Below are positions 26,715 to 38,013 of a stretch of 64,000 bases of DNA, one piece after another. Position numbers and translations under genes: made by a program. This stretch comes from Tomocerus qinae. Its lineage: Eukaryota > Arthropoda > Collembola > Entomobryomorpha > Tomoceridae. Below the pieces are notes generated by a model, which ran no database searches, was not told the origin of the DNA, and saw only the letters and a program-made list of their open reading frames with translations. How positions within the stretch are numbered: position 1 is the first letter of the stretch; every line of letters begins with the position of its first letter. The stretch covers positions 2,046,001 to 2,110,000 of the forward strand of contig CM034549.1 in NCBI GenBank assembly GCA_020055645.1, read 5' to 3'.

Positions 26715-27019
26715 CAGGGTTGGGATTTCACCACCAAAATGTTTCTGGAAGAAATTAGTTATACCTGGTTATAACCATCGCTAAAACTGACTGAAAATAT
26801 ACTTCGATTCAATATGAAAAACTATGCAGGCAAAAATTTCAAAATATCACCGCCATTGGATGTCGGTAATAATAAAAGGTTTTATATGGTTCCTTTGTAA
26901 GAATAACTTTAATCAATCCCCCATATTGAGAAAATTCGTTTTGGTTTTTAAGTTTCGGCCATTTTCAACCAGTTTTTGCCGCCTTATGACCACCTGGTTA
27001 AAACCATGTGCCAACCCTG
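26715..27019. mobile_element. hAT-like MITE, about 305 bp
   Basis: The element begins CAGGGTTGG and ends with the exact inverse CCAACCCTG. Eight-base flanks GTCTAAAT (26707-26714) and GTCTAAGC (27020-27027) agree at six positions, as expected of an aged 8-bp hAT target duplication. CCTGGTTATAACC near the left end and CCACCTGGTTAAAACC near the right are further subterminal repeats. It is non-coding; the short open frame across it on each strand is incidental. Confidence 0.7.
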
Positions 27020-27027
27020 GTCTAAGC

Positions 27028-28762
27028 GAAATTGAATGTAAACGAAAGTTTAGATAAACGTTGGTAAGATAAATCAAAGTGGAATTTTCATATCTTAATG
27101 TAAAATAATTCAAATTATTACTTTTGCCTTTGCCTCAAACAGGAGAATTCTATTTATACACACTTCACTGTTCACTACTTACACTTGAATTTTATTAATA
27201 ATAGATATTTTAAGTGCCTGTTGAAAGTGATTAGATTTGAATGTACTACCTGTGAAATATTGCAAGATGTAAAGGTAGAGAGATGCAGTAGTTATATAGT
27301 AGTGAGTGGTGGGAGGGGCAGATAGCGGTATTTTCTGGTAGAGAGTTGATGTGGAGAATGATGTGGTGTGATGTGATGTGGATGCTCTCATCTTTTCTGT
27401 TGAAACAAATTACTCGGGTTTAAACAGACGAGATGTTTGGAGTGAAAGTCTCTCTTCTCTCCCGCTTATGACTTTCTCTCATCCTTTGTTCGTGCAGATT
27501 GCCAAATATCTATCCACCTACTCACGCTTCACAAACCTATGACTACCCTCTACTTTACCTACCTCCCTACTTATCTCTAGCTAACTTACAAAGGAGAGTT
27601 ACGTTCAAAGAATATTAAATGATGTTAACAAAAGGGATTTTCGCTTTACGGCAAGCCAATAATAATGTAGTGGCTTCCCTATTGGAAAATGTACATTCCT
27701 AATACCTACTGTATAAACGGAAATTATAAATACTCTGACGTCATAATAACTCCGCCTAATGTTATAATATACTATTGTGAAGTGAAGTATAGTAACGCAG
27801 GCAACTGGGAACAGTAACCCTCAAAAATTTGCGCGAAATTCATAATCAGTCCCGATATTAAACGAGCGGATAGTATACTATTAGTTTTAGACTTTTCAAT
27901 CCACGTATATTAGTACGAAACTCTTTACCTACTTATATTTACTTACTGTTTGTAGCATTGTATTGGGAAGTAAGTGCAGTGAAGAATATAGAAAGGAGAA
28001 GTGATTACTTTAGCATATGTTTTGTAACTGAATTGAAGTCAAAGGAAAAGTAAATTCAATTTAATGTCTATTTTTACTGTTAAACCAAGTGTAACAGACG
28101 AAATGAAGGTAAAGGCTGTTGTAAGAATAATATTACTTAGTCATTCGCTGGAGTGGGAGGAAGAAAGTCTACTACATTTGCAGTACAACTACAGGGTGCG
28201 TTTAAATAAGGATTCACACGACTAGCGACTTTCACCATATATAACTATCAGAAAACTATGAATTTCACCGTATGCTTGAATGTTTGGTATGGAATTCAAA
28301 CTTCATTCAAAAAATACCTTTTACATGGAGAGAGGGATATTTTACCCCCACACAGTTCATAAATGTCGTGTCGTGGGTGGGTGGTAGTTATTATTGTCTC
28401 GCGCCAGTAGTAAAATTCCAGCTGTTGATTGTTACCAAAACTTTCCCATTCAAAATCAGAAAAATGATTCCAGGATTTCGGACAAACCTAAAAATATAGC
28501 AAAAAAAGGAAATGAGGACCAGCACGAGGCCTTCTTTGAATTCGTGTTTACTTGTAAATGTAAACAAAAGTACAAAATGTATTCCTTATTCTTATTACAT
28601 GTATTTCCTTACTCAAAATAAAAAGCTTCAAATAAAATTTTTGATGATTTAAAAAACTATTTTCGAAAATCGGGCTTTTATGCTCGTCTTAAAAATCTTG
28701 GTAGATTCGGAAACTGAAAACACTACCTGAAAGCATTACTGAACGTTCAGCCGATTTCTCAG
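27028..28762. other. Gene-free flank left of the Harbinger element
   Basis: No recognisable gene. Two overlapping 75-codon frames at 28272-28621 lack any motif I know. A TGACGTCA site occurs at 27738-27745. Confidence 0.45.
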
Positions 28763-28766
28763 TAAT

Positions 28767-28803
28767 AGGGACTTTGCAACAATCTGGTACGTGCTACGTA
28801 AGC
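28767..28803. repeat. Left terminal inverted repeat of the Harbinger element
   Basis: The first 21 bases match the right end exactly in inverted orientation. The next 16 match with a few differences (ACGTGC and CGTAAG blocks). AAT lies immediately outside. Confidence 0.9.
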
Positions 28804-28951
28804 ACGCAAAGAGAAAAAAATTTCCCTTCAACGTTCTACGTTACGACAATGTTTGATATGTTTGTGCAATTTTCCGTTGTAACGTAAAACAAGAAATTTG
28901 AACATCCAAGGCGCGCATCAAATAGTTTGCCTGAAGAATTTATAGAAAATA

Positions 28952-30219
28952 ATGTCTTATTTTGAAAAACTGTTACCTTTCTTAGAAAACGAGAATATTG
29001 ATGATGAAACCTTGTTGTTGTTATTGTACCTTCCTAAAGAACCATATTATATACTTCCCAGACCTAAAGTATTCAATTTTGAATCTTTGTCGGACGATTT
29101 TTGTAAAATTCATTTTAGGTTTTTTAAAAACGACATTCTAAGGTTACGACGAGGATTAAAAATACCTAAAACTGTAATTACATTTTCTGCGCACAAAGTA
29201 TCTGGCTTGGAAGGTTTATGCATACTGTTAAAAAGACTGGAATATCCTAACAGGTAAATAACAGTATTATTTGTCGAGTTTTATAAAATCATTAAGTGAC
29301 ATGTCATTAATTTGGATTATTATATGTTGTAATATTGTATTTATTACTAGGCTTGCTGACTTATGCTCAATATTTCCTAGAACCCAGTGTGAAATATCAA
29401 GAATATTTAATACTATGGTCTCATTTGTTTATGATCATCACATTCAGCTCCTCAAAAATTTACACCAGTCATATTTATCTCAAGAAGTATTATCCTCATT
29501 CGCAGACGCCATTTTGAATAAAGGATCACCTTATCCCAAATGCATCGGATTTTTGGACGGGACAGTACGACCAATATGTCGTCCTGGAAAAAATCAGAAA
29601 GAAGTACGAAAGCTAGACAATTATAAAATCCTCTTACAACGTCAAATTCCATTTAGTAAACATGTTTAGTAAAATGTAATTTTCATATTTTTAGTTCTAC
29701 AACGGCCATAAAAGAACGCATGCTATTAAGTTTCAATCCGTGATGCTTCCTGACGGCATAATTGGATGTCTATATGGACCGGTTTCAGGACGAAGGCATG
29801 ATGCTTATTTGCTTCAACAGAGTGGACTTATAAATGAGCTAGAAAATATATTCAAAACTCCTGAAGGGGAACCGTATTACTTGTATGGAGATCCAGCCTA
29901 CCCACTCAGAAAATGCTTGATGGTACCTTTCAAACGCTACCAAAATTTGACTCCCTCAAAGTTGTTATGCAACAAGCGAATGAGTCAAGTTAGGGAATCT
30001 GTTGAATGGGGATTTGGCAAAGTGACTAATGTTTTTGCTTTTTTGGACTTCAAGAAAAATTTAAAAATCGGGTTACAGCCTGTTGGCAAGTATTATTCCG
30101 TGGGGGTAATTTTAACTAATTGTCATACTTGCATTTATGGGTCACAAGTTAGTGAATATTTTAATTTAAACCCACCATCCATGGAAGACTATTTGGCCCA
30201 AGGAAAACCAAGTAACTAA
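28952..30219 (+). CDS. Harbinger DDE transposase (DDE_Tnp_4 type), three exons
   Basis: Transposase expected to cut the element at its terminal inverted repeats. Exons 28952-29253, 29351-29603 and 29695-30219 join in phase to give 359 residues, a usual length for the family. Intron signals are CAG|GTAAAT to ATTACTAG and GAA|GTACGA to TTTTTAG. The N-terminal 100 residues are helical-looking. The catalytic core has D170 in GFLDGTVRPI, then FYNGHKRTHAIKFQ (186-199), D251 in YGDPAYP, and E289 in VEWGFGKV, with 37 residues between D251 and E289. An in-frame TAG lies nine bases upstream of the ATG. The second gene, running the opposite way, ends 136 bases beyond its stop. The family call is firm; activity is inferred only from the intact frame. 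Confidence 0.92.
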
Positions 30220-30237
30220 ATAGAATTACAATAATAT

Positions 30238-30243
30238 TTTATT
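30238..30243 (-). terminator. Candidate poly(A) signal of the Myb-like gene
   Basis: TTTATT on the + strand, AATAAA on the - strand, 113 bases after the Myb-like stop codon and only about 20 bases from the end of the transposase coding region. Confidence 0.5.
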
Positions 30244-30303
30244 TAAAAATGTTCATTTGTGTTAATTAATTTTATTCATAATACTGAAACGTTAGATGAA
30301 TGA

Positions 30304-30309
30304 AATAAA
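30304..30309 (+). terminator. Candidate poly(A) signal of the transposase gene
   Basis: AATAAA 85 bases past the transposase stop. It lies beyond the minus-strand signal of the facing gene (30238-30243), so the two transcripts probably overlap at their 3' ends by roughly 0.1 kb. Confidence 0.5.
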
Positions 30310-30355
30310 AGTCCAGTACTTAAAAATAATCCACTCAGTCTTTAGCACAAATAAT

Positions 30356-31373
30356 TCAATTTTTACTTTTCTGAACAAATTCCAATAGCGCACGAGTCAT
30401 TGCACTCCGCTCTTCGAACTCCATTGCCTGTTTTTGCTTAGTTAATTCCAATTCAGATTTTCGAATTTCGGATTCTGTCTTAATTCTTTCACGTTCCACG
30501 GTCAGTTCAAGAAGCTTATTTTCTGCTTCTTGTTGCCTAATTTTCAGCTCTTCGCACTTAAATTTCATCTCAATCTGTGAATAATTTTAGATTTGACATT
30601 TACAATCAGAGGCAGATAATTATTAGGTAATAATTGTATCTTTAGCTCACACTGACTTACATCATGTTTTTCTCTCAAATATGACACAGCATCAGTTCGT
30701 CCAGCAGTACGCTTATTTTTGGGCTCTTGTAATTCTTCTGCATTGCGTTTCTCAGGAAATTTTGAACTAGCTCCATCATCTGGCTCTAAAGTTTTGGAAA
30801 CATTAATGCTTGTTTCACCCTCTTCTTCCTGACTATTTCGTGTATCGTCCCCGTCTTTGGGCTCACATGCTGATCCTCCAGAATTAATGTCCTTTTCCAA
30901 ATCGATCAATACCGAATCTCTTGTTTTTTCGGCACTCTCTCTGTTTTTTTTGGAATATAACTTGCGAATATTTTTGCAATCCACATCGTTGCGCAACTTC
31001 AAAATACTTAACTGCAGCAAATATTTAACTGTTTCGAAATCACCTTCATCAATACCAGACCTGTAATTATACAGAATTAAAAAGGATAAACTATTATTTA
31101 TATATTTATTCGGACCATTCTACTTCAAATTGTAGAGCCTTACAATCTTTTGCTAATCGTTTCTTCTTTTGAAAAATCCTTCAGCAGTAGATTGGCTCTA
31201 TCTCTGCAACTTCTTCCAGTAACTGACATCTTCAATTCACACTTCTGGAGCTTAATGGCAATTTCATCCCAAACGGGTTGTTCAACTTGAAATGCGTATG
31301 GGTTGAGTGCTTCTACTTCAGCTAGGAGAGCAATGTCATAATTGACATTGGACTTAAAAGAAAACTTCCCCAT
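30356..31373 (-). CDS. Harbinger Myb/SANT-like accessory protein, three exons
   Basis: Second protein of the Harbinger element. In this superfamily it binds DNA and helps bring the transposase to the nucleus and the ends. Reading from the right, exons 31373-31144, 31060-30661 and 30574-30356 join in phase into 282 residues. Splice signals on this strand are AGATT|GTAAGG to ATTACAG and CATGAT|GTAAGT to TTCACAG. The ATG at 31373 is preceded by an in-frame TAG. The N-terminal third (VWDEIAIKLQ, GRSCRDRANLLLKDF) fits a trihelix/Myb-SANT fold. The middle is acidic and Ser/Glu-rich, a basic patch (PKNKRTAGR) could be a nuclear signal, and the last 70 residues are a charged coiled coil (IRQQEAENKLLELTVERERI). 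Assignment rests on fold-like motifs and context more than on strict identity. Confidence 0.82.
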
Positions 31374-31622
31374 ATCACTTTTGGTCAATTGAACTATCTA
31401 ATTAACTTAAAAGAATAATATTCACAATACAGTAGTAAAAGGAATTTGCTCAGTTATTCAAAATTTGTTCGAAAAAGTCTTCGATAAGGAGTAAGTTATG
31501 CATCCCGTAATGAGCACGGTAAATACAGCATATTTACGTTGCACATTCGTGCGCGCCGACGTAAGTCGTAAAGAGAAAGCCAGCGAAAGTCTGTCCCGCC
31601 GCGTGGAATTCAAATTTTACGG

Positions 31623-31659
31623 CCTTACGATGCACGTCCCAGATTGTTGCAAAGTCCCT
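31623..31659. repeat. Right terminal inverted repeat of the Harbinger element
   Basis: Inverted partner of 28767-28803, ending in GATTGTTGCAAAGTCCCT and followed by AAT. The internal flank (31520-31620) is CG-richer than its surroundings and contains repeated ACGTAA/TCGTAA words that could bind the Myb-like protein. Confidence 0.88.
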
Positions 31660-31662
31660 AAT

Positions 31663-32929
31663 AAATTCCTCACACCTCCTTAAAGGAAATCGTCTTTAAG
31701 CAACCTTTAATCATTGTTTCACTCAATAAAACAAATTTTGCGGTACGTATCATCCAAGTTTATCTGTTTGGCCTCCATTTTTGTCCCTGCCTCCACGTAA
31801 AGAATTTTTCTTTAATCTACCCAAAGTACAGGCTGACTTGCTGATTTGGATGGATACTATAAGGTCACCAGTACAAGTGGTACAGTTATAGATGCTATAT
31901 TCAGAATCTACATATTTTATTGTAGGGTGTATGAAAACCAATATTTTTTTAAATTAAAATTTGAAATCCCTGTTTTTATTTTTTGAAAATAAAAAGTTTG
32001 AGTAGGAACTTGAGGAAAAATATTTTTGACTCAAGTTTTTTCTACTTTCAGTCAATACATATATTACAAAAAACGCGAACATGGGCCCTCAAAATCAGTG
32101 TCCTCTTTGGAATGAGATTTGTCACGACCCTGTCCGATTTTTGAAACTACTTAAATCGTATCCGGTAGTTTTTTCCTACTCTTTTATATGAGAATCTCAG
32201 CGTTTAATTCGCAACGCTTTGTTGCGACACAGTCAAGGACTTAAGGCCAATCAAGAAAATCATCTTAATTTTGAAGGCAGGATTAATTGATATTCGTTTT
32301 AAATAATGAATATAAATAAATAAACATTTTTGGTGCTCAGCAAGCACTTCCAGTAAAAGTAGTAGAAGTTAACTTTTATTTGAATAAAGTACACTTCAGT
32401 CTATTTGTCAATAAACAGCACTAAGAGAGATTGCTAAGAGATGATAAGTACTAAGTTGGTGAAGCGATGCATAGGCACTCGAAAAATGACAAGACAAGAT
32501 AAGACATAAATAGATGGGAAGAAAACTGTATCAGAACAGGAGACTTATGGAAATTTTAAAAGAAACTTGTGTAGTAGAATGTGAGTAATGACTTTTTACA
32601 TGTTGCATGCCCACAATGGAATCCAAATAGAATTTCCATGAATGCGGTTTAACTTTCTTCGGGATTCTCTCCTGACTCGCTCCACTGACAGCGCGTGGTG
32701 CAATAGCTATGGGAAGACTCGGGAGACGCTTCAAATAATAACTCTTGAAAAGGCAACTTTGTCGACTTGGTGCAAACAACAGTTTACTTTTGCTGGCATA
32801 AGGAGTAAAAGATGCTCTTTTTTGCTTTTAGTATTTTGGTCACACGTCACACTTCGTCTTTCAACTTCTAGCACCCAGAAAATTGGGTTGCAGATCTCAT
32901 AGATGGAGAATTTAATTTAGTAAGTACCT
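31663..32929. other. Gene-free flank right of the Harbinger element
   Basis: Contains a 63-codon minus frame at 31750-31941 (with SIYNCTTCTGDLIVSIQIS) that looks coding-like but is not recognised, and a small TCGCAAC/GTTGCGA hairpin near 32210-32228. No gene can be named. Confidence 0.4.
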
Positions 32930-32938
32930 GTATGTATG

Positions 32939-33238
32939 CAAAGCTGGTGTATTCATAGTGAGATGGTTTACATAATAAAGTTGGCCGTTCCGGGCATATT
33001 GAAAATGGAATTTCACTTTTTTTCATCGTGGATCTAAATTGAACGATTTAGATCCACGGCTATTATGACCTCAGATATGTGATGACGTCACGTTCCTAGG
33101 AGCAACCAAATTTTGACCATGGCTTGGTCATAAGCCGTGGATCTAAATCGTTCAATTTAGATCCACGATGAAAAAAAGTGAAATTCCATTTTCAATATGC
33201 CCGGAACGACCAACTTTACCATGCCTACACCAGCTTTG
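32939..33238. mobile_element. 300-bp palindromic (foldback) MITE with nested hairpins, 9-bp flanking repeat
   Basis: The ends are CAAAGCTGGTGTA and its exact inverse. Long arms at 32976-33061 and 33133-33218 are 86 bases each and differ at a single base. Inside each arm CGTGGATCTAAAT faces its own inverse (33027-33039 with 33046-33058, and 33136-33148 with 33155-33167). The roughly 60-base centre contains the perfect cAMP-response-type palindrome TGACGTCA at 33083-33090. GTATGTATG flanks both sides (32930-32938 and 33239-33247). A 9-bp duplication would fit a Mutator-like origin, but the flank is itself a TATG repeat, so the superfamily is uncertain. No coding capacity. Confidence 0.85.
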
Positions 33239-36098
33239 GTATGTATGTATTACGCCACCAATGTGTTTTCATTTTCCTTCTCCTGCAAACATAGTATCCT
33301 ATAATTTAGTCTGTATGATTAAAATTATTGAGTTCTTTATTTAAAGAAGCAGGCAGCCAATTTTTATGCATAATGAAGTTTAGGAAATCTAATTTTACGA
33401 GGCCTTGGTGAATAAATCGGGAATTCTAAAAGCCCGACCGAAGAAATATTTTTGCGCTTTCTCCTTCTGTTTGTTTTCTGTCATTTTCAGCTTAGAATTG
33501 TAAATCTATCATGCTCCAACAAGAGATGCCTTGGCGAGGATTATGACTTATTTATTTACTTTTCACAACTGTGCCATGGCCATAACGTGACAAAATGACA
33601 TTTTCCAAAGTTAGGAAGTAATAATTAAGCATTTTTTCGCAATAGTTTTCCAGAGCAGATTGAGTTTGCTATTAACAGAAAATCAATTTACAGATAGAAC
33701 CGTAGGCTATCTGATTGTAATTTTATGAGTAGAAAAGTTTAAGAAATTATTTCCGTCAAAGATCTTCTCTGTTTTAATTTTAGCAGTTCCCGATGGGCGC
33801 AGATAAGAGATCTGTGATTTGTAAAGAGTTGATTTAGACAGCAGAAAGACATCTGTTTGTAGTAGTTTACTTACTTCCTTGATTGAAAATCTGTTTTGCT
33901 TCTTAATGAGTTTTGCATGTTGACTGCAGCAGAACTCTTCGTCAAAGTACAGCTATTGTTCTGATAAGGAAGATATGATGATAGGGTGCTCCGTGCCATC
34001 ACAAGGCTCAAGGTAAGGATTATCACTAGAGAAAAATGTTTCCATCACGAACTCTACGACTATTTTTACTCCTGGGATATATGCAATCCTGAATGTAGTA
34101 TAGGATTTCTCGGGAACGGAAATTAATTAAGTTTTCAAGATCTATTTGAAATCTTTGAGATTTATTTTCTTTGTCACGTCCCCCTTGACTTTCTTCAAAT
34201 ATCATTATTTTGCCAAACCCCTCTAGTGTTCTATTTATTTCCAATATCACTCAGACAGATATTTTCCGAGAGAAATATCCAATCTGACAAGTAACTCATA
34301 TACTTCTGCCATAATTCTCCGTATCGCCAATGTGCAAGTTCGTCGAAGAATGTTTTCGTTATGCACTATGCATCTAGCTAGGTATATGAGGCTTTCAATT
34401 TCCCATTTAATTTAGAAATATCAAAGAAAATGGCCTCGCCCTCAAGGCTACATTCTCCTTCGCTCAAATAGAGTATTGCTTGGTACCATAGCTATTTAGG
34501 GAGAAAGCAAGGCAAGCCAGTTAAGTTACGAGGGTGGAAAGAGAATGCTAAAATAACTTACCGGACCTTTTGCAAATAGGAAACCGTTTCTTTTCTGCCG
34601 AAATGACCATAACCACAGACAGTGTGCAATCAGGCTCTCTGACTCTCCACTTACATTTCAGATTGTGTTAGAGTGGGAAAGATCTATGCGATTCACAATG
34701 TATTATTTACAGAGCGTAACTGACTTGCACTATATAGTTACCTACCTGCTATATGTTCAAGTGCTGAAAATACGTCTGCAGCAGCTGATATAGTACTGGT
34801 GTAGTTGGTAGTGCACTCCAGCAGAAGTTGCATTTACAAAGATCATTTGTGAGAGATTGCCGACAGCGGAAGAATATATTACCCACCTACGTCCTTTTCT
34901 TGACAAAATCTGTGAGTGCAAGTGGAAATAGCAAACTGAAGCGTACTTTCCATTTCCTTTACTTTTGCTATCCAATAAACGCTCACCTACAACCACCTCT
35001 TTTGTGCATGTATTTATTCAATATATTATGTAGTAATTCCCAACCAGACCCACACTGTATTTCCAACAGTATTTTCCAACCAGCAGTGGCCTTGCAATTT
35101 TCACTCAGTACTTTCACCATGTGAATGATATTTCTCATTTAGGAGAGGTACCCAAGAAGCTACCCGGCCTCCGTCTAACATGAAAGAAGTACAGCCTCAG
35201 TGGTACCCACTGTACAAAGTTGCCACGTTGTGTGGAATTCGTTTAATTTGTTTGGTATCCATTGCATTATACCGTCTGTCGTGAATAATTTATCATTATC
35301 AAGCAGCGGAATGTCTTTTTACAGTCAATCTGTGAGAGCACATACCTTAATCAAGAAAACAGGCTAAGATAATCCTACGAAACGAAAGTTCGAAACTGGA
35401 TTCCATGTGATTTTTATGATGCAATAATTAACAGTTTGTTTCATTTACCAAATGGTGGTCAGTGAAAATCTCGTTTTGATATTTTGCCAAGAGAATAGTG
35501 AGGGAAAAATATAAACAAAAGCATTCTTTTATTTCATTTAAATACGATGAAAGTTGTGCTACATATTGTAATAGATTACGTTTTTCGTGGCCTATTGTAG
35601 AAAACTTGGTACTTATTCTTCTGCTGGCTGCTTTCTTTATTCGTCCCATGCAAGAAACTGTAATTTACTTACACACACACCTGATTCATAAAGGCAAAGT
35701 TGCGTGCCACGGAAACTGAATAGCAATGTGCAGAATTCACAAGAAAGTTTTATGATAAAGTAATGCATAATATAGGGGAATATAATGGATGAGCGTATGC
35801 AGAGGGACGCGATATTCGTTTGGCCACATGTCTAGATACAAATTCAGTTGTAACATATTTGAGTATTACTGCTGTGGTTGTAGAATGTAAATGTGCAGAT
35901 GGTACAACTAGTTCTTCGTTACCCAGATATCAAATGGATGGTTTTTCCATTCATTCGTTTAGATATGTGAAGAATTTTTGTAGCGTCTAAAGGAAAGGCT
36001 TAAGAGAAGAGAAAGTGAACCAGAGAAAGTAAATCCTGAAATGTTTTGATCTCTACCCGCATTTGAGTTCCATGTGGTTGGCCACTCGTTGTGCTCCG

Positions 36099-36440
36099 TT
36101 AGAGAGCTTTTTTCCATCTCTCTCGCTTGAAATATAGTCTAATGTGTAGTGTATGGCTCCACTGCTCTCGCCCCAGAATATGTTTCCACGAAGAACGACG
36201 TCGACGAAAAAACGAGTTTCCCTCGAGTGGCGATATCTTACGATATCCCTGCTCTTCCAAATGTACTTCTATGAAGAGGACGAGAGTAGTCTCTGTGAAA
36301 AGGAAGTGCCATGCAATGTGAACTGGATGGAGGGAAAGACGAGAAACCAAAGTAAACGAGAGAAAGCCAATAGCAGACACCGAATTCTTTTCAACTAAGA
36401 ATCCAATTTTAGTCAGTAAATTCAATTCAATTGAATTCAA
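36099..36440. other. Block with overlapping open frames on both strands, unrecognised
   Basis: A 113-codon frame on - (36440 to 36099) overlaps frames of 64 and 81 codons on +. The block is less AT-rich than its neighbours and has an acceptor-like CTCGCCCCAG at 36167-36176. Neither product resembles a family I know, and low stop density from composition may explain it. Confidence 0.15.
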
Positions 36441-37948
36441 TCCTTGTTGAAGAATATGTCGTCAAATGAAATACACCCGAATACTGAAATATCTTGCATT
36501 CTTTTGTCGAGTTTAGACCTTGTGTACTACTCTGCCTTCAATCTTGAACTTTTGCCAGTTCTCATTATTTCGCTGCGATTTTAGTGCCAACTCTAAAATG
36601 TGGTTCTGAACTGTGTTCTGTCACTGAAAAACTAATACGTTACGTCTTGTTGCTGAATAATTCATTTTGCCCTTTAGAAATATTTATAATTGTATTTTTG
36701 ACTCATATACTATAAGTATTTAACTTTTTCTTGGAGCAAGTCCCAAGATATTGAGTTCCCGACTTACTCAGAGAGCTGTACAAATAGAAAAGCAACGGTC
36801 AAAAAGTGTTTATGTGGCTGAACCGTGGCCGTTACATTACACTTTTGAGTGTATAGCCCATAAATATAATGGCATTTACTGGGAGAAGAGAAAGTGGGAG
36901 AAAGCACGGAGATAGAGTGGCCAAGGGCCTCGTTAGGTTAACCACGCCGGTCACTGCTCTATTTCATCCAAGAAGACTTAGCGCTGTGGCCAGACTACAA
37001 TATCATGGATAGTAGGTATATGGGCATTGTTCAGGCTGACCAGACAGAGAGTTCCTAGTACTAATACTTCTATGTTCGCTTGCAGGAATCTCTCTAAATA
37101 TTAGCTTCTTATGGAGTACTACAAATTTACAGAAAGGAGGGTTTAGTAGTTGGGTGAACTTGAGCTGAGGCAATTGGATAGAGAAAGAAAGCCTGAATCG
37201 GCCGAAGTGAATGGGGCTACTGTTTGTGAAGGGACGTCGGTTGATATTCCTTAGAGAGACATGGGGGAGTAGTTAGAATGCTTCCTATAGATTTTCTTAC
37301 ACAAACGTAGTTGGCCACTATTTGGGTCATTTAAAGATTCTTCTGCTGGCTTTATGTTTTCAAGGCGATGCTCTTCTCCAGGCTCCTTTGCCTCTGCTTT
37401 ACTTTACAATGGTTCAATTTCATACTTCCGTACGTATATTTTAGGCATATGGTTTGTTTAGCTGACGTTATGTCAACGGACAAAGGGCAATTGGAGATTC
37501 GGGAAGCCCATGAAGAATCGTAAAGACCAAAGCTACTGGAGCGCATTTTCGGTTATTTCCTTCCTCATTCTATGCTGCACTTTGTTTTTCTATTTGTAGC
37601 ACTACGATATACTAACATACACAGTGAGTATGAATACAACTACACACATAAAAAACTGAAGTCTAAGAAATTCTGTATCTGTATATATGCCGTAGGCCAG
37701 TGACCAATCAGGCCATCTCTTTGCATCTGCTTAGGTTGTACAACAATACCTTTGTGAAAGTTATGACATCTGAAACATAGTTTGTAGCTCAGTTTAGTTC
37801 AAAATACAATTGAATTTTACCAAATAAAATACTGAAAGTCATACTGGTTGGTTTTGGGCAATTGATCACAAAATATATTTTTCGATAATATTAATAATTA
37901 TTAGTAATCTGATAAAAACATCAGATCCCTAATTAACGTTTTCTATTA

Positions 37949-38013
37949 TGTACCCCAGCAACATACTTTCATGTATTAAATTTTACTTACCAAGGTGAGC
38001 TTTGGGGTACATA
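37949..38013. repeat. Short inverted repeat, TATGTACCCC arms
   Basis: TATGTACCCCAGC near 37949 faces GCTTTGGGGTACATA ending at 38013, arms of 10-12 bases around about 45 bases. Possibly a tiny foldback element with TA at both ends. Confidence 0.4.

Larger units (their letters stand above)
28767..31659. mobile_element. PIF/Harbinger DNA transposon, complete and apparently intact
   Basis: The element is about 2.89 kb. Its first 21 bases (28767-28787) are matched exactly, inverted, by its last 21 (31639-31659). The ends begin AGGGACTTTGCAACAATC, and weaker inverted similarity continues to about 37 bases. Both sides are flanked by AAT (28764-28766 and 31660-31662), the 3-bp target duplication expected of the superfamily. 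The flank may also be read as TAAT. Inside are two convergent spliced genes, a DDE transposase on + and a Myb/SANT-like protein on -, the standard Harbinger pair. No disruption is seen in either, so the copy looks autonomous and fairly recent. Confidence 0.93.
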
